Positions 51,771-60,849 of a stretch of 64,000 nt of DNA are shown piece by piece. Made by a program: the position numbers and the translations under genes. This stretch comes from RGIG3002 sp964449325 (GTDB taxonomy: Bacteria > Bacillota > Clostridia > Lachnospirales > Lachnospiraceae): assembly GCA_964449325.1 (NCBI GenBank), contig CAYUYJ010000015.1, positions 1-64,000 on the forward strand, written 5' to 3'. The notes under the pieces are model-generated. The model saw only the letters and a list, made by a program, of their open reading frames with translations. It ran no database searches and was not told the origin of the DNA. Every line of letters begins with the position of its first letter. Within the stretch, counting starts at the first letter, position 1.

Positions 51771-51862
51771 TGGAAAAAGTATTTGCTAAACAGATGCAAA
51801 ATATCAGAGAGGATAGTTTGGAAAAGGATTGTAAACCGCCCCAAAATCTTGTAATATATTAA
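51767..51862 (+). CDS. Possible 31-residue peptide coupled to the membrane protein gene
   Basis: An ATGATG overlaps the TGA of the previous gene, giving a frame of 31 codons (MMEKVFAKQMQNIREDSLEK, then 11 more) that ends in TAA. The coupling geometry is the only support. It may be a real small peptide or the stump of a lost gene. Confidence 0.25.
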   Translation: MMEKVFAKQMQNIREDSLEKDCKPPQNLVIY

Positions 51863-51944
51863 CCGTAAATCTTACATTACAAAATACAACAAGCAAAGAG
51901 TTTCAGCGAACAGGAAGAGCGCTGATGCAGAAATGAGGCAAAAC

Positions 51945-52595
51945 ATGATTTTATCTCCATCTATTTTAGCGGCAGATTTCAGTGTACTCGGCAGCCAGAT
52001 AAAAGAGGCGGACATGGCCGGAGCACAGTATATACACATTGATGTAATGGACGGTATTTTTGTACCGTCTATTTCCTTTGGAATGCCTGTGATTTCATCT
52101 ATCCGTAAAACAACGGACAAGGTATTTGATGTGCATCTGATGATTATGGAGCCGGAACGTTACATTGAAGAATTTGCAAAATGTGGGGCAGACATTATTA
52201 CTTTTCACTTAGAAGCTACAAAGAAGCCGCAGGAGACGATTGAAATGATTCATTCATTCGGAAAAAAAGCAGGTATCACCATCAAGCCGAATACACCTGT
52301 GGAAGAAGTAAAGCCACTTCTTTCTATGGTAGAAATGATTTTGATTATGACTGTGGAACCGGGATTTGGCGGGCAGAAATTTATTCCTGAAACGATGGAT
52401 AAAATTAAGGCAGTCAGGGAAATGATAAAGGATAAGAAGCTTTCCGTAGATGTGGAAGTAGATGGTGGCATTCATGCAGGCAATATCGGTGAGGTAACGC
52501 AGGCCGGTGCAAATGTGATTGTGGCAGGTTCCGCTGTATTTAAGGGAAATATTACACAGAATATAAAGGAACTTTTTGAAGCCGGAAAGGAATAA
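51945..52595 (+). CDS. rpe: Ribulose-phosphate 3-epimerase
   Basis: It interconverts ribulose-5-phosphate and xylulose-5-phosphate. The TIM barrel of 216 residues shows LSPSILAADFSVLG, HIDVMDGIFVPS, VHLMI, TVEPGFGGQKFIPE and VDGGIH. An ATG at 51933 is in frame, but its GAGG serves as the ribosome site for the ATG at 51945, where the family normally starts. It stands apart from the ribosome-linked genes rsgA and prpC that often neighbour rpe. Confidence 0.95.
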   Translation: MILSPSILAADFSVLGSQIKEADMAGAQYIHIDVMDGIFVPSISFGMPVISSIRKTTDKVFDVHLMIMEPERYIEEFAKCGADIITFHLEATKKPQETIEMIHSFGKKAGITIKPNTPVEEVKPLLSMVEMILIMTVEPGFGGQKFIPETMDKIKAVREMIKDKKLSVDVEVDGGIHAGNIGEVTQAGANVIVAGSAVFKGNITQNIKELFEAGKE

Positions 52596-52608
52596 GGCAA
52601 GAGAAATA

Positions 52609-53949
52609 ATGAAACCTAAAGGAATAGATTTGACCAAAGGCTCGCCGGGAAAAGGACTGCTTTTATTTGCTCTGCCTATGATTCTCGGAAATTTGTTTCA
52701 GCAGTTTTATAATATGGTAGATACTATTATCGTGGGAAAATACGTGGGAGAGGATGCACTTGCAGCAGTAGGTGCATCCTATGCATTAACGACGGTTTTT
52801 GTGATGATAGCCATTGGCGGCGGAACAGGTGCTTCCGTTGTTATTTCTCAGTATTTGGGGGCAAAAGAAAACGGTAAAATGAAGACGGCTGTTTCTACCG
52901 CGATGATAACCTTTCTTGGCACAAGTATGATACTCGGAATATTCGGCATTGTGACAAACAGAATGATTCTGAGTATTCTTGGAACGCCGGAAAATGTGTT
53001 GGGAGATGCAGCACTTTATTTGAGAATATACTTTACCGGATTACCCTTTTTATTTATGTATAATATATTGTCGGCAATTTTTAATTCTCTCGGTGACTCC
53101 AAAACCTCTTTATATTTACTGATTTTTTCCTCTGTTTTAAATATTTTTCTGGATTTATTTGCAGTAAGACTATTCAATATGGGAGTGGCAGGAGTAGCGG
53201 TTGCTACGGTTGTAGCACAGGGCATTGCAGCAGTGCTGTCTTTTTCTATTTTGCTGAAAAGGTTAAAGGCATATCAAGGTGCACAGTGTTATTTTGATAT
53301 TAAAATTCTGAAAAAAATGGTGAAGGTAGCAATTCCGTCTATTATTCAGCAATCTATTGTGTCAGTGGGAATGTTATTAGTGCAATCTGTGGTGAATGGC
53401 TTCGGTTCTTCGGTACTTGCAGGCTATACAGCGGGCATGCGGTTGGAATCTATCTGTATTGTACCAATGATTTCCATGGGAAATGCAGTGTCCACATTTA
53501 CGGCGCAGAATATCGGAGCAGGTCAGACAGAACGGGTACGAAAAGGGTATCGGGTGAGCTACGGCATTGTGAGTGTTTTTGCTGTGATTATTTGCGTGGT
53601 ATTGTTAGTATTTAAGTATCCGTTAATTCAAATGTTTTTGGAAGGGGAGAAGGGCGGTGAGGCATTTGAAACCGGTGTAGCGTACCTCTCCTTTATTGCT
53701 TATTTCTTTGTGTTTATCGGATTGAAAGCATCTACCGACGGTGTGCTCCGAGGGGCGGGTGACGTGTTTGTCTTTACAGCAGCTAATCTGGTAAATTTGG
53801 CTATTCGGGTTTCTTTTGCATTCCTAACGGCACCGGTTATCGGCGTACAGGCAGTCTGGTGTGCGGTGCCTATCGGTTGGACTGTAAACTATATTATTTC
53901 CGGACTTCGTTATCTGACGGGACAGTGGAGTCGGAAAAAATTAGTGTAA
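52609..53949 (+). CDS. MATE-family efflux transporter
   Basis: A 446-residue membrane protein with about twelve helices in two related halves. Segments LPMILGNLFQQFYNMVDTIIVG, GNAVSTFTAQNIGAGQ and GVLRGAGD are typical MATE features. It would export drugs or metabolites using a sodium or proton gradient; the substrate is unknown. The start at 52609 (MKPKGIDLT) follows rpe by 13 bases, so both are probably co-transcribed. The frame is open from 52576. Confidence 0.93.
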   Translation: MKPKGIDLTKGSPGKGLLLFALPMILGNLFQQFYNMVDTIIVGKYVGEDALAAVGASYALTTVFVMIAIGGGTGASVVISQYLGAKENGKMKTAVSTAMITFLGTSMILGIFGIVTNRMILSILGTPENVLGDAALYLRIYFTGLPFLFMYNILSAIFNSLGDSKTSLYLLIFSSVLNIFLDLFAVRLFNMGVAGVAVATVVAQGIAAVLSFSILLKRLKAYQGAQCYFDIKILKKMVKVAIPSIIQQSIVSVGMLLVQSVVNGFGSSVLAGYTAGMRLESICIVPMISMGNAVSTFTAQNIGAGQTERVRKGYRVSYGIVSVFAVIICVVLLVFKYPLIQMFLEGEKGGEAFETGVAYLSFIAYFFVFIGLKASTDGVLRGAGDVFVFTAANLVNLAIRVSFAFLTAPVIGVQAVWCAVPIGWTVNYIISGLRYLTGQWSRKKLV

Positions 53950-53953
53950 GACG

Positions 53954-53982
53954 TTTACAAAAAATGAAATCTATGCTAGGCT
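53954..53982 (+). promoter_or_regulatory. Candidate promoter of the metG T-box leader
   Basis: TTTACA (53954-53959), 17 bases, TAGGCT (53977-53982). The -35 is good and the -10 is weak. It lies only a few bases after the MATE stop and upstream of the T-box element. Confidence 0.45.
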
Positions 53983-53984
53983 AG

Positions 53985-54345
53985 AGAATATAGAGATTAG
54001 AAAAAAGCATTGAAGAAGAGAGTACGTATGCGTCAGCTTTACAGAGAACTTCCCAACTTGTGGTGCAGATACAGAGAGAGGGCCGGGAGCCCAAAACAGT
54101 GTAGCAGGCACAACGCGGATGCTGAGAGGGAAGAAGGGAAAGCATACGGAACATGGCTTCTGAGCAGCGCACCGAACCGAATATGGTAAGGCTGCGACAG
54201 GTTTCGCCTGTTATAGCGGACAGAGTATAAAAGTATTTTGTACTTGTTGAGGTTTATTCCGTGAGGAATAAGTAAACGGAAGTGGTAACACGTTTTTAGA
54301 CGTCTTCCTGCATGAATATGGATGCAGAAAGACGTTTTTTATTAT
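53985..54345 (+). promoter_or_regulatory. T-box riboswitch leader of metG
   Basis: The leader has the T-box plan. AGAGAGTA (54017-54024) fits the conserved Stem I base, and a GC-rich stem-loop follows at about 54078-54092. A T-box core AAGTGGTAACACG (54280-54292) presents TGGT to pair with a tRNA ACCA end. The terminator arms ACGTCTTCCTGCAT / ATGCAGAAAGACGT then run into TTTTTT (54300-54340). GGAAG in the core can pair with CTTCC in the terminator arm, giving the antiterminator. An ATG at 54183-54185 (GAATATGGTAAG) is a candidate specifier codon, but I cannot prove its loop. Confidence 0.88.
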
Positions 54346-54366
54346 TTTTATTTTTGGAGGAAAGAA

Positions 54367-56334
54367 ATGAATAAAGGAAAGTATTATATTACAACAGCAA
54401 TCGCCTATACATCAGGCAAACCCCATATCGGAAATACGTACGAAGCGGTTCTGGCAGACAGTATTGCCAGATTTAAAAGAAAAGACGGCTATGATGTATT
54501 TTTTCAGACGGGAACCGATGAACACGGACAGAAAATAGAAATCAAGGCACAGGAAGCAGGCATAACGCCGAAAGAATATGTAGACAAGGTGTCCGGCTCC
54601 ATTAAAGAAATCTGGGATTTAATGGGAACCTCTTATGATAAATTTATCCGTACCACAGACGACTATCATGAAAAACAGGTACAGAAAATTTTCAAAAAAT
54701 TATATGACCAGGGAGACATTTATAAAGGAGCATACGAAGGCTTATATTGTACACCATGCGAGTCTTTTTGGACGGAATCCCAGCTTGTGGACGGTAAATG
54801 TCCGGATTGCGGCAGAGAGGTAAAACCGGCGAAAGAAGAGGCCTATTTCTTTAAAATGAGCAAATATGCTGATAAATTGATTGAGCATATTAATACCCAT
54901 CCGGAATTCATACAGCCGGTATCACGTAAAAATGAAATGATGAATAATTTCCTGCTTCCGGGACTTCAGGACTTGTGTGTATCCAGAACCTCTTTTAAAT
55001 GGGGAATTCCGGTGGATTTTGATGATAAGCATGTAGTTTATGTATGGCTGGATGCACTGACAAACTATATTACCGGAATCGGCTATGATGCAGACGGAGA
55101 AAACACGGAACAGTATCACAAATACTGGCCTGCAGATTTACATTTGATTGGAAAAGATATTATCCGTTTCCATACAATTTACTGGCCGATTTTCTTGATG
55201 GCGCTGGGAGAGCCATTGCCCAAGCAGGTTTTCGGGCATCCGTGGTTGCTGCAGGGAGACGGTAAGATGAGTAAATCCAAGGGAAATGTTATTTACGCGG
55301 ATGATTTGGTAGATTTCTTTGGTGTGGATGCGGTACGTTATTTTGTACTACACGAAATGCCGTTTGAAAACGACGGTGTAATTACTTGGGAATTGATGGT
55401 GGAAAGAATGAATTCCGATTTAGCCAATACGCTCGGAAATCTTGTAAACCGGACGATTTCCATGAGCAATAAATATTTTGACGGAGTTGTTGTTGACAAA
55501 GGCGTGGAAGATTCCATGGATGCGGATTTGAAAGCCGTAGTAACCGGAACCTATGACAAGGTAAGCAAAAAGATGGATGAACTGCGTGTGGCAGATGCGA
55601 TTAGTGAGATTTTCACCCTCTTTAAGCGTTGCAACAAATATATTGATGAGACAGAGCCTTGGGTATTGGCAAAGGATGAGGCTAAAAAAGACCGTCTTGC
55701 TACCGTGCTCTATAATTTGGTGGAAAGTATTTCCGTCGGTGCCTCGCTGTTAGAGCCGTATATGCCGAAAACCGCAGAAAATATCGCTGCCCAGTTGAAT
55801 ATTACCCTTCGTTCCTTTGAGGAGACAATGCAGTTTGGCTTATATCCTTCGGGTAATAAAGTAACGGATAAACCGGAAATTTTGTTTGCGCGTCTGGACG
55901 TGAAAGAAGTGACAGAAAAAGCAGAGGCTATGTTTGAAGAGAGAAGAAAAGCGGCAGAAGGGGCGGTAGAAGAAGAGCCCGAAGATGTAATTGATATCGA
56001 AAAGAAACCGGAAATCACATATGATGATTTTGCTAAATTACAGTTTCAGGTCGGAGAAATTATTGCCTGTGAAGAAGTAAAGAAATCCAAAAAACTGCTC
56101 TGCTCACAGGTTCGCATCGGCAGTGAGGTAAAGCAGATCGTTTCCGGTATTAAACAGCACTATAGTGCAGAAGAAATGGTTGGTAAAAAAGTAATGGTAT
56201 TAGTGAACTTAAAGTCTGCAACTCTTGCCGGAGTAGTGTCGGAAGGAATGCTTCTTTGTGCAGAGGATGCAGAGGGGAATCTGGCGCTTTTAGCACCGGA
56301 AAAGGAAATGCCTGCAGGCGCTGAAATTTGTTAA
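54367..56334 (+). CDS. metG: Methionyl-tRNA synthetase
   Basis: A class I synthetase of 655 residues that charges tRNA-Met. The HIGH signature is HIGN (20-23), KMSKS is at 300-304, and a zinc-binding CTPC...CPDCGRE segment lies near 130. The C-terminal 110 residues form the tRNA-binding domain (FQVGEIIACEEV onward). The frame is open from 54322, but GGAGG 9 bases upstream supports the ATG at 54367. Its expression is controlled by the T-box leader. Confidence 0.97.
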   Translation: MNKGKYYITTAIAYTSGKPHIGNTYEAVLADSIARFKRKDGYDVFFQTGTDEHGQKIEIKAQEAGITPKEYVDKVSGSIKEIWDLMGTSYDKFIRTTDDYHEKQVQKIFKKLYDQGDIYKGAYEGLYCTPCESFWTESQLVDGKCPDCGREVKPAKEEAYFFKMSKYADKLIEHINTHPEFIQPVSRKNEMMNNFLLPGLQDLCVSRTSFKWGIPVDFDDKHVVYVWLDALTNYITGIGYDADGENTEQYHKYWPADLHLIGKDIIRFHTIYWPIFLMALGEPLPKQVFGHPWLLQGDGKMSKSKGNVIYADDLVDFFGVDAVRYFVLHEMPFENDGVITWELMVERMNSDLANTLGNLVNRTISMSNKYFDGVVVDKGVEDSMDADLKAVVTGTYDKVSKKMDELRVADAISEIFTLFKRCNKYIDETEPWVLAKDEAKKDRLATVLYNLVESISVGASLLEPYMPKTAENIAAQLNITLRSFEETMQFGLYPSGNKVTDKPEILFARLDVKEVTEKAEAMFEERRKAAEGAVEEEPEDVIDIEKKPEITYDDFAKLQFQVGEIIACEEVKKSKKLLCSQVRIGSEVKQIVSGIKQHYSAEEMVGKKVMVLVNLKSATLAGVVSEGMLLCAEDAEGNLALLAPEKEMPAGAEIC

Positions 56335-56347
56335 GTCGGAGGTACAC

Positions 56348-57316
56348 ATGATAAAAAGGGAAGAACTATATTTTGATTCAAGGGATGGGATTACGAAACT
56401 TCATGCAGTACGGTGGATACCGGAGGAACAGCCCCGTGCTGTCTTACAGATTGTGCACGGTATGGCAGAATATATAGAACGTTATGATGAATTTGCGGTA
56501 AAAATGGCGGAACGGGGATTTCTTGTTGTTGGTGATGACCATCTGGGGCACGGAAAGTCCGTGCCGGAGGGTGGGGTTTATGGTTATTTTTGTGAAAATG
56601 ACCCGGCAACTGTAGTGGTCCGGGATGTGCATCGTTTGAAAAAGCTGACCCAGAAAGTTTATCCGGGATTACCCTATTTCATTATGGGACACAGTATGGG
56701 TTCTTTTATCACAAGGAATTATCTCTGTAAATATGGAACCGGAATTGATGGTGCGGTCATCATGGGAACCGGTATGCAACCGAAAGCCATGCTTTGTTTT
56801 TCTAAATTTACAACGGCGGTTTTAAAATCTTTCTTTGGACCAAAGTATGTGAGTAAACTGCTTGATCGGGGTGCATTCGGACAATATAATAAACGGATTG
56901 TGAATCCGAAAACTCAGGCAGACTGGCTTTCTAAGGATGAAAAAAGGGTTGCGGCATATGTTGAAGATCCTCTTTGCGGATTTACATTTACCATTAACGG
57001 TTTTCAGACTTTGCTTGAGTTAATTTGGAGGCTTTATAAAAAAGAAAATCTTTCCAATATGCCCAAAATGCTTCCGGTTTTGTTCATTTCGGGTACGGAT
57101 GACCCGGTGGGCGGTTATTTTAAAGGTGTTCAGAAGGCAGTGGATTCTTTTAAAGAGGCAGGCATGCAGGATGTTACCGTGAAAAAATGTGAGACCGGAA
57201 GGCATGAGCTTTTAAATGAACCGGAACGTGAGAAGATAACGGAGGATATATACGGATGGCTTTCAGAGAAGCTTGACGTTATTGAGGCTGCTCGAAAAAC
57301 AAGTGAGACAGAATGA
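56348..57316 (+). CDS. Alpha/beta hydrolase, lysophospholipase/monoacylglycerol lipase type
   Basis: A 322-residue serine hydrolase of the Hydrolase_4 type. LQIVHGMAEYIERYDEFA is the oxyanion region, GDDHLGHGKS is diagnostic, and the nucleophile is in GHSMGSF. The acid and base are expected in SGTDDPVGG and TGRHELLNE. There is no signal peptide, so it acts in the cytoplasm on lipid esters. It starts 13 bases after metG with its own ribosome site (GGAGGT) and is likely co-transcribed. Confidence 0.9.
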   Translation: MIKREELYFDSRDGITKLHAVRWIPEEQPRAVLQIVHGMAEYIERYDEFAVKMAERGFLVVGDDHLGHGKSVPEGGVYGYFCENDPATVVVRDVHRLKKLTQKVYPGLPYFIMGHSMGSFITRNYLCKYGTGIDGAVIMGTGMQPKAMLCFSKFTTAVLKSFFGPKYVSKLLDRGAFGQYNKRIVNPKTQADWLSKDEKRVAAYVEDPLCGFTFTINGFQTLLELIWRLYKKENLSNMPKMLPVLFISGTDDPVGGYFKGVQKAVDSFKEAGMQDVTVKKCETGRHELLNEPEREKITEDIYGWLSEKLDVIEAARKTSETE

Positions 57317-57328
57317 AAGTGAGACGAA

Positions 57329-57883
57329 ATGAAAGATAGAAGCAGAGCGGAAATGGTAAGGAAATGGAGTCGGTTGTCCGCAACTTTTGTGTTGGCGGTG
57401 CAGGTTTTGATAACAGGAGCGCCATTGACAGTGCAGGCACAGCAGCAGACTTCTGCTCAGACTGATACGATGGAAGAAGCACTTACAAAGGAGCAGGCAG
57501 ACCGGATTATATGCTTCATCATTGAAAAAATATCTTCGGGGGCGTTGGATTCAGAGGAAGCAGTATGGGGAGCAATTTCCGAAGGGGAGGAAAAATTTCA
57601 GATTACCCTTACGGAGGAGGAAAAGAGTAATATTGTTCATATCGTAAATACGGTTAATTCGTGGGAATTTGATGCGGACGAACTGGCAAAAAAAGCAAAA
57701 GATTTGTATGAAGAGTATGGTACAGAACTATTGGAAAATCCTGAGCAGGTAGTGAAATCTGCAGCCAAGGACGGCGTAAAAGGTTTTTTTGAAGGTGTCG
57801 GGGATTTTTTTGTGAATGTCGGAAAAGAAGTCGCGGGTTTCTTTAAAGAGGGAGTGGAAAAACTGTTTAGCTTTTGGGGATAA
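57329..57883 (+). CDS. Small secreted protein, DUF1002-like
   Basis: The 184 residues begin with a signal peptide (about 10-37, ending at VQAQQQ). Helical segments TKEQADRIICFIIEKISSG and LTEEEKSNIVHIVNTVNSW follow, resembling part of DUF1002 proteins. The last 45 residues form an amphipathic helix rich in Gly-Phe repeats (VKGFFEGVGDFFVNVGKEV). Its function is unknown. It lies 12 bases after the lipase and may share the metG transcript. The assignment to DUF1002 is tentative. Confidence 0.45.
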   Translation: MKDRSRAEMVRKWSRLSATFVLAVQVLITGAPLTVQAQQQTSAQTDTMEEALTKEQADRIICFIIEKISSGALDSEEAVWGAISEGEEKFQITLTEEEKSNIVHIVNTVNSWEFDADELAKKAKDLYEEYGTELLENPEQVVKSAAKDGVKGFFEGVGDFFVNVGKEVAGFFKEGVEKLFSFWG

Positions 57884-57940
57884 AAAGCGGAAAAATTCAT
57901 ATACTGTTTTCTAGAATGAAAGAAAGGTTTGGGAAAACAT

Positions 57941-58933
57941 ATGAAAATAGCTTTTTATGGAACGAAACCCTATGATAAAATCTGGTTTGAACCCATGGGA
58001 AAGGATTATGGATTTGATATTCATTTTATTGAACTTCCCTGCAATGAGGATACCATTTCTCTTGCAGACGGATATGATGCCATTTGTATTTTTGTAAATG
58101 ATTATGTAAATGCAGAAATGATTGAAAAATTATATGATATGAAGGTAAAGGCAATTCTTTTGCGAAGTGCGGGCTTTAATAATGTGGATATCAAAGCGGC
58201 GGAGGATAAAATTGTAATACTCCGGGTGCCCAGTTACTCTCCGGAAGCGGTTGCTGAATTTGCCGTTGCATTGCTTTTGACGATAAACCGTTTTACCCAC
58301 AAAGCATATAACCGTACAAGGGATTTTAATATGAGCCTGAACGGACTGATGGGAACGGATTTGAAAGGAAAGGTTGCCGGTATTGTCGGAACAGGCAAAA
58401 TCGGACAGGCAATGATTCGCATCTGCAAAGGCTTCGGAATGCAAATTCTTGCTTATGACCCGTATCCCAATAAAAATCTGGACGTTAATTATGTATCTGT
58501 AAAAGAGCTAATGAAAAAAGCGGATGTCATCAGTCTGCATTGTCCGCTTACTTCGGAGACGGATCGCCTTATTAACAAAGAAACCATTGCCCATATGAAA
58601 CAAGGTGTTTACCTGATTAATACCTCCAGAGGACGCTTGATTGATACGGAAGCAGTTATTGAGGGACTTTTGGAAGGTAAATTTGGTGGTGTTGGTCTGG
58701 ATGTTTATGAGGAGGAGGAAGGGGTATTTTTTGAAGACCGTTCTAATGACATTATAACAGATGATAATCTGGCAAGACTTATGACATTTCCCAATGTACT
58801 TGTGACATCCCACATGGGATTCTTTACACAGGAAGCTATGCAGGCAATTGCTATTGAAACACTGGAAAATGCCTATGCACTGGAAAATGGGCTTCCTTTG
58901 GTGAATCAGGTAGGGAGAGAGGCACTGAATTGA
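57941..58933 (+). CDS. D-lactate dehydrogenase (D-isomer 2-hydroxyacid dehydrogenase)
   Basis: The 330-residue enzyme reduces pyruvate to D-lactate with NADH. The cofactor loop is GTGKIG (150-155). The catalytic residues are R230 (NTSRG), E259 (DVYEEE) and H291 (SHMGFF). The frame is open from 57929, but GAAAGG upstream and the family start MKIAFYGTKPYD support 57941. Related enzymes can also reduce other 2-ketoacids, so the substrate is a family inference. Its place after metG, a lipase and a secreted protein is not a common gene order. Confidence 0.9.
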   Translation: MKIAFYGTKPYDKIWFEPMGKDYGFDIHFIELPCNEDTISLADGYDAICIFVNDYVNAEMIEKLYDMKVKAILLRSAGFNNVDIKAAEDKIVILRVPSYSPEAVAEFAVALLLTINRFTHKAYNRTRDFNMSLNGLMGTDLKGKVAGIVGTGKIGQAMIRICKGFGMQILAYDPYPNKNLDVNYVSVKELMKKADVISLHCPLTSETDRLINKETIAHMKQGVYLINTSRGRLIDTEAVIEGLLEGKFGGVGLDVYEEEEGVFFEDRSNDIITDDNLARLMTFPNVLVTSHMGFFTQEAMQAIAIETLENAYALENGLPLVNQVGREALN

Positions 58934-58985
58934 CACAATATAGGAAATATTTACCAGTGAGTTCACAGAATATTTGTATATTTCC

Positions 58986-59014
58986 TTGTAAAAAAATGAA
59001 TATTCGGCTATAAT
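58986..59014 (+). promoter_or_regulatory. Promoter before the acetyltransferase gene
   Basis: TTGTAA (58986-58991), exactly 17 bases, then a perfect TATAAT (59009-59014). The start codon is 34 bases downstream. Confidence 0.78.
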
Positions 59015-59047
59015 TTCTATATCACCGTTTGGAAAGAAGACTGCAGT

Positions 59048-59536
59048 ATGCTAAAAGAGAGATTTCCTTATTTCATTCGAAAAGCAAAGAAAGAGGATTG
59101 GGATGAAGCCATGTCCATGACATGGAAGACTTTTATGAAGTTTGAGGCCGAAGACTATACAAAAGAGGGAATTCGCAGTTTCTTTGATTTTATTACGGAT
59201 TCTGTTTTGTACAGGATGTTCTTAATGGGATCTTATCATATGTTTGTAGCGGTGGACGGAGGGAAAATCATCGGGATGATTACTCTGCGCAACGATACAC
59301 ATATATCCCTTTTGTTTGTGGACGAAGCATATCATAAACAGGGGGTGGGAAGCTGTTTGATGAAAACAATGTGGGATTTTATCAAAACGGAATTGGGGAA
59401 GGAAGTTGTTACGGTAAATTCTTCACCTTATGGGATTGGATTTTATCACCGACTTGGTTTTTTGGATTTGGGACCGGAAGTAGAAAAGGATGGAATTCGA
59501 TATACACCGATGAAACGACTGTTGAATGAAGTTTAA
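59048..59536 (+). CDS. GNAT-family N-acetyltransferase
   Basis: A 162-residue acetyltransferase with the acetyl-CoA loop QGVGSCL (98-104), VDEAYHKQ before it, and NSSPYGIGFYHRLGFLDLGPE at the end. The substrate is unknown. It leads the four-gene run toward the cyclic-di-GMP genes and overlaps the open frame before the HD-GYP gene, but the true HD-GYP start leaves a 19-base gap. Confidence 0.9.
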   Translation: MLKERFPYFIRKAKKEDWDEAMSMTWKTFMKFEAEDYTKEGIRSFFDFITDSVLYRMFLMGSYHMFVAVDGGKIIGMITLRNDTHISLLFVDEAYHKQGVGSCLMKTMWDFIKTELGKEVVTVNSSPYGIGFYHRLGFLDLGPEVEKDGIRYTPMKRLLNEV

Positions 59537-59555
59537 AGGTTGTGTAGGAGGAAGC

Positions 59556-60812
59556 ATGGATTACATCAGCAGTAAGAATATTTTTTTTCTTATAAGAGAT
59601 ACATTACGATTGGTGGATGCCCGTGTTATGGAGCATGGCTCCAGAGTCGCTTATATTGTATATAAAATGGTACAGTGTAAAGGCGGTCTTGAGGATTTCG
59701 AGATGGCTGATTTAGCTATGCTTACAACGTTGCATGATATTGGAGTTTATAAAACGGATGATCCGGGTGATATGTTGCGGTATGAAGCAAAAGAAAATAT
59801 GCCGCATTCTATTTATGGTTATTTGTTTTTAAAATATTTGTCACCTTTGGAAAAAGAGAGTAAAATACTTTTATATCATCACACAGATTATTCCAAACTT
59901 GCTCTGTTGGAGCAGGATGAAATGATACGGGATTATGCTTCGTATATTAATATAGCTGAGAAAATGGATATTTATCACAACGCCATGGGAAGTAAATTCG
60001 ATTTCATGATGTTTGATAAATATGGTGGAAATAAACTGTCAAGGCAAGGATTGTTCCTGTTTTATCAGGCTGTTAAAAAATATAACATACTGGACAAATT
60101 GACTGATGGTACATATAAAGAAGAATTAAATGAATTATTTGAAAATTTGATATTCCCTAATGAGGATAAGCGCAAATACTTACAAATGTTGATGTACTGT
60201 ATCGGCTTTACCAGTGAAACCTATGCAGTATGTTCCTATGTTTGTGCTTATGTTAGTGGGGAACTTGGGAAAAAATATATGCTTTCCGAACATGAACAGG
60301 AGGTTTTGTATTATGCTTCTCTGCTACATGATATCGGAATGCTGACGCTTCCGAAGGAATTAATTAATGCGCCACGAAGATTGAATGAAGAAGAAATGAA
60401 GGTTTTACGTACTCATGTGAATCAAACCGAAGAGTTGTTGCGAGGGCGGATGAAGGATGAGATTGTGAATCTTGCTATTACTCATCATGAACGTGGTGAC
60501 GGAACGGGGTATCCGAGGCATATTACGGATTCGCAACAGAATCGACTACAGCGTATTTTACAGGTAGCTGACAAAGTTTCGGCACTTTCTTTGGATTGGA
60601 ACTTCCGGGCGGCAAAAACGAAGCAGGAGTTGATAGACCAGATTAGCCTGAAGGCAGAGCGAAAAAAACTGAATCCACAGGTTACGAATACGATGATAAC
60701 ATTTTATGATACGATTATGGGAACGGCAAAAAACAAGGTAGATGAAGTGATGGCGATGTACAAAAAGCTGAATGACGATTTTGAGCGCATCAGCGTACAG
60801 TTTTCGAAATAG
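59556..60812 (+). CDS. HD-GYP domain phosphodiesterase with an N-terminal HD-like half
   Basis: A 418-residue cytoplasmic protein with two HD units. The first has H27 and H60-D61 (TTLHDIGVYK). The second has H258-D259 (SLLHDIGML), then H310-H311-E312, D315 and G318-Y319-P320, the full HD-GYP signature. HD-GYP enzymes hydrolyse cyclic di-GMP. The first HD lacks the HHE..GYP part, so it is probably not a second c-di-GMP site. GTAGGAGGA supports the ATG at 59556. A diguanylate cyclase lies two genes downstream, which supports the assignment. Confidence 0.85.
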   Translation: MDYISSKNIFFLIRDTLRLVDARVMEHGSRVAYIVYKMVQCKGGLEDFEMADLAMLTTLHDIGVYKTDDPGDMLRYEAKENMPHSIYGYLFLKYLSPLEKESKILLYHHTDYSKLALLEQDEMIRDYASYINIAEKMDIYHNAMGSKFDFMMFDKYGGNKLSRQGLFLFYQAVKKYNILDKLTDGTYKEELNELFENLIFPNEDKRKYLQMLMYCIGFTSETYAVCSYVCAYVSGELGKKYMLSEHEQEVLYYASLLHDIGMLTLPKELINAPRRLNEEEMKVLRTHVNQTEELLRGRMKDEIVNLAITHHERGDGTGYPRHITDSQQNRLQRILQVADKVSALSLDWNFRAAKTKQELIDQISLKAERKKLNPQVTNTMITFYDTIMGTAKNKVDEVMAMYKKLNDDFERISVQFSK

Positions 60813-60849
60813 TGTAATTTACGGCAGTATTGGAAAGGCATGGGAAAAA

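Noticed and set aside
53283..53312. TTTTGATATTAAAA as a further FabT-type box
   Set aside because: It is inside the MATE coding region and the right half is TTAAA, not TCAAA, so the palindrome is broken.
53981..54172. 63-codon minus-strand frame in the metG leader
   Set aside because: It lies entirely within the T-box leader, whose structure explains the sequence, and it has no ribosome site.
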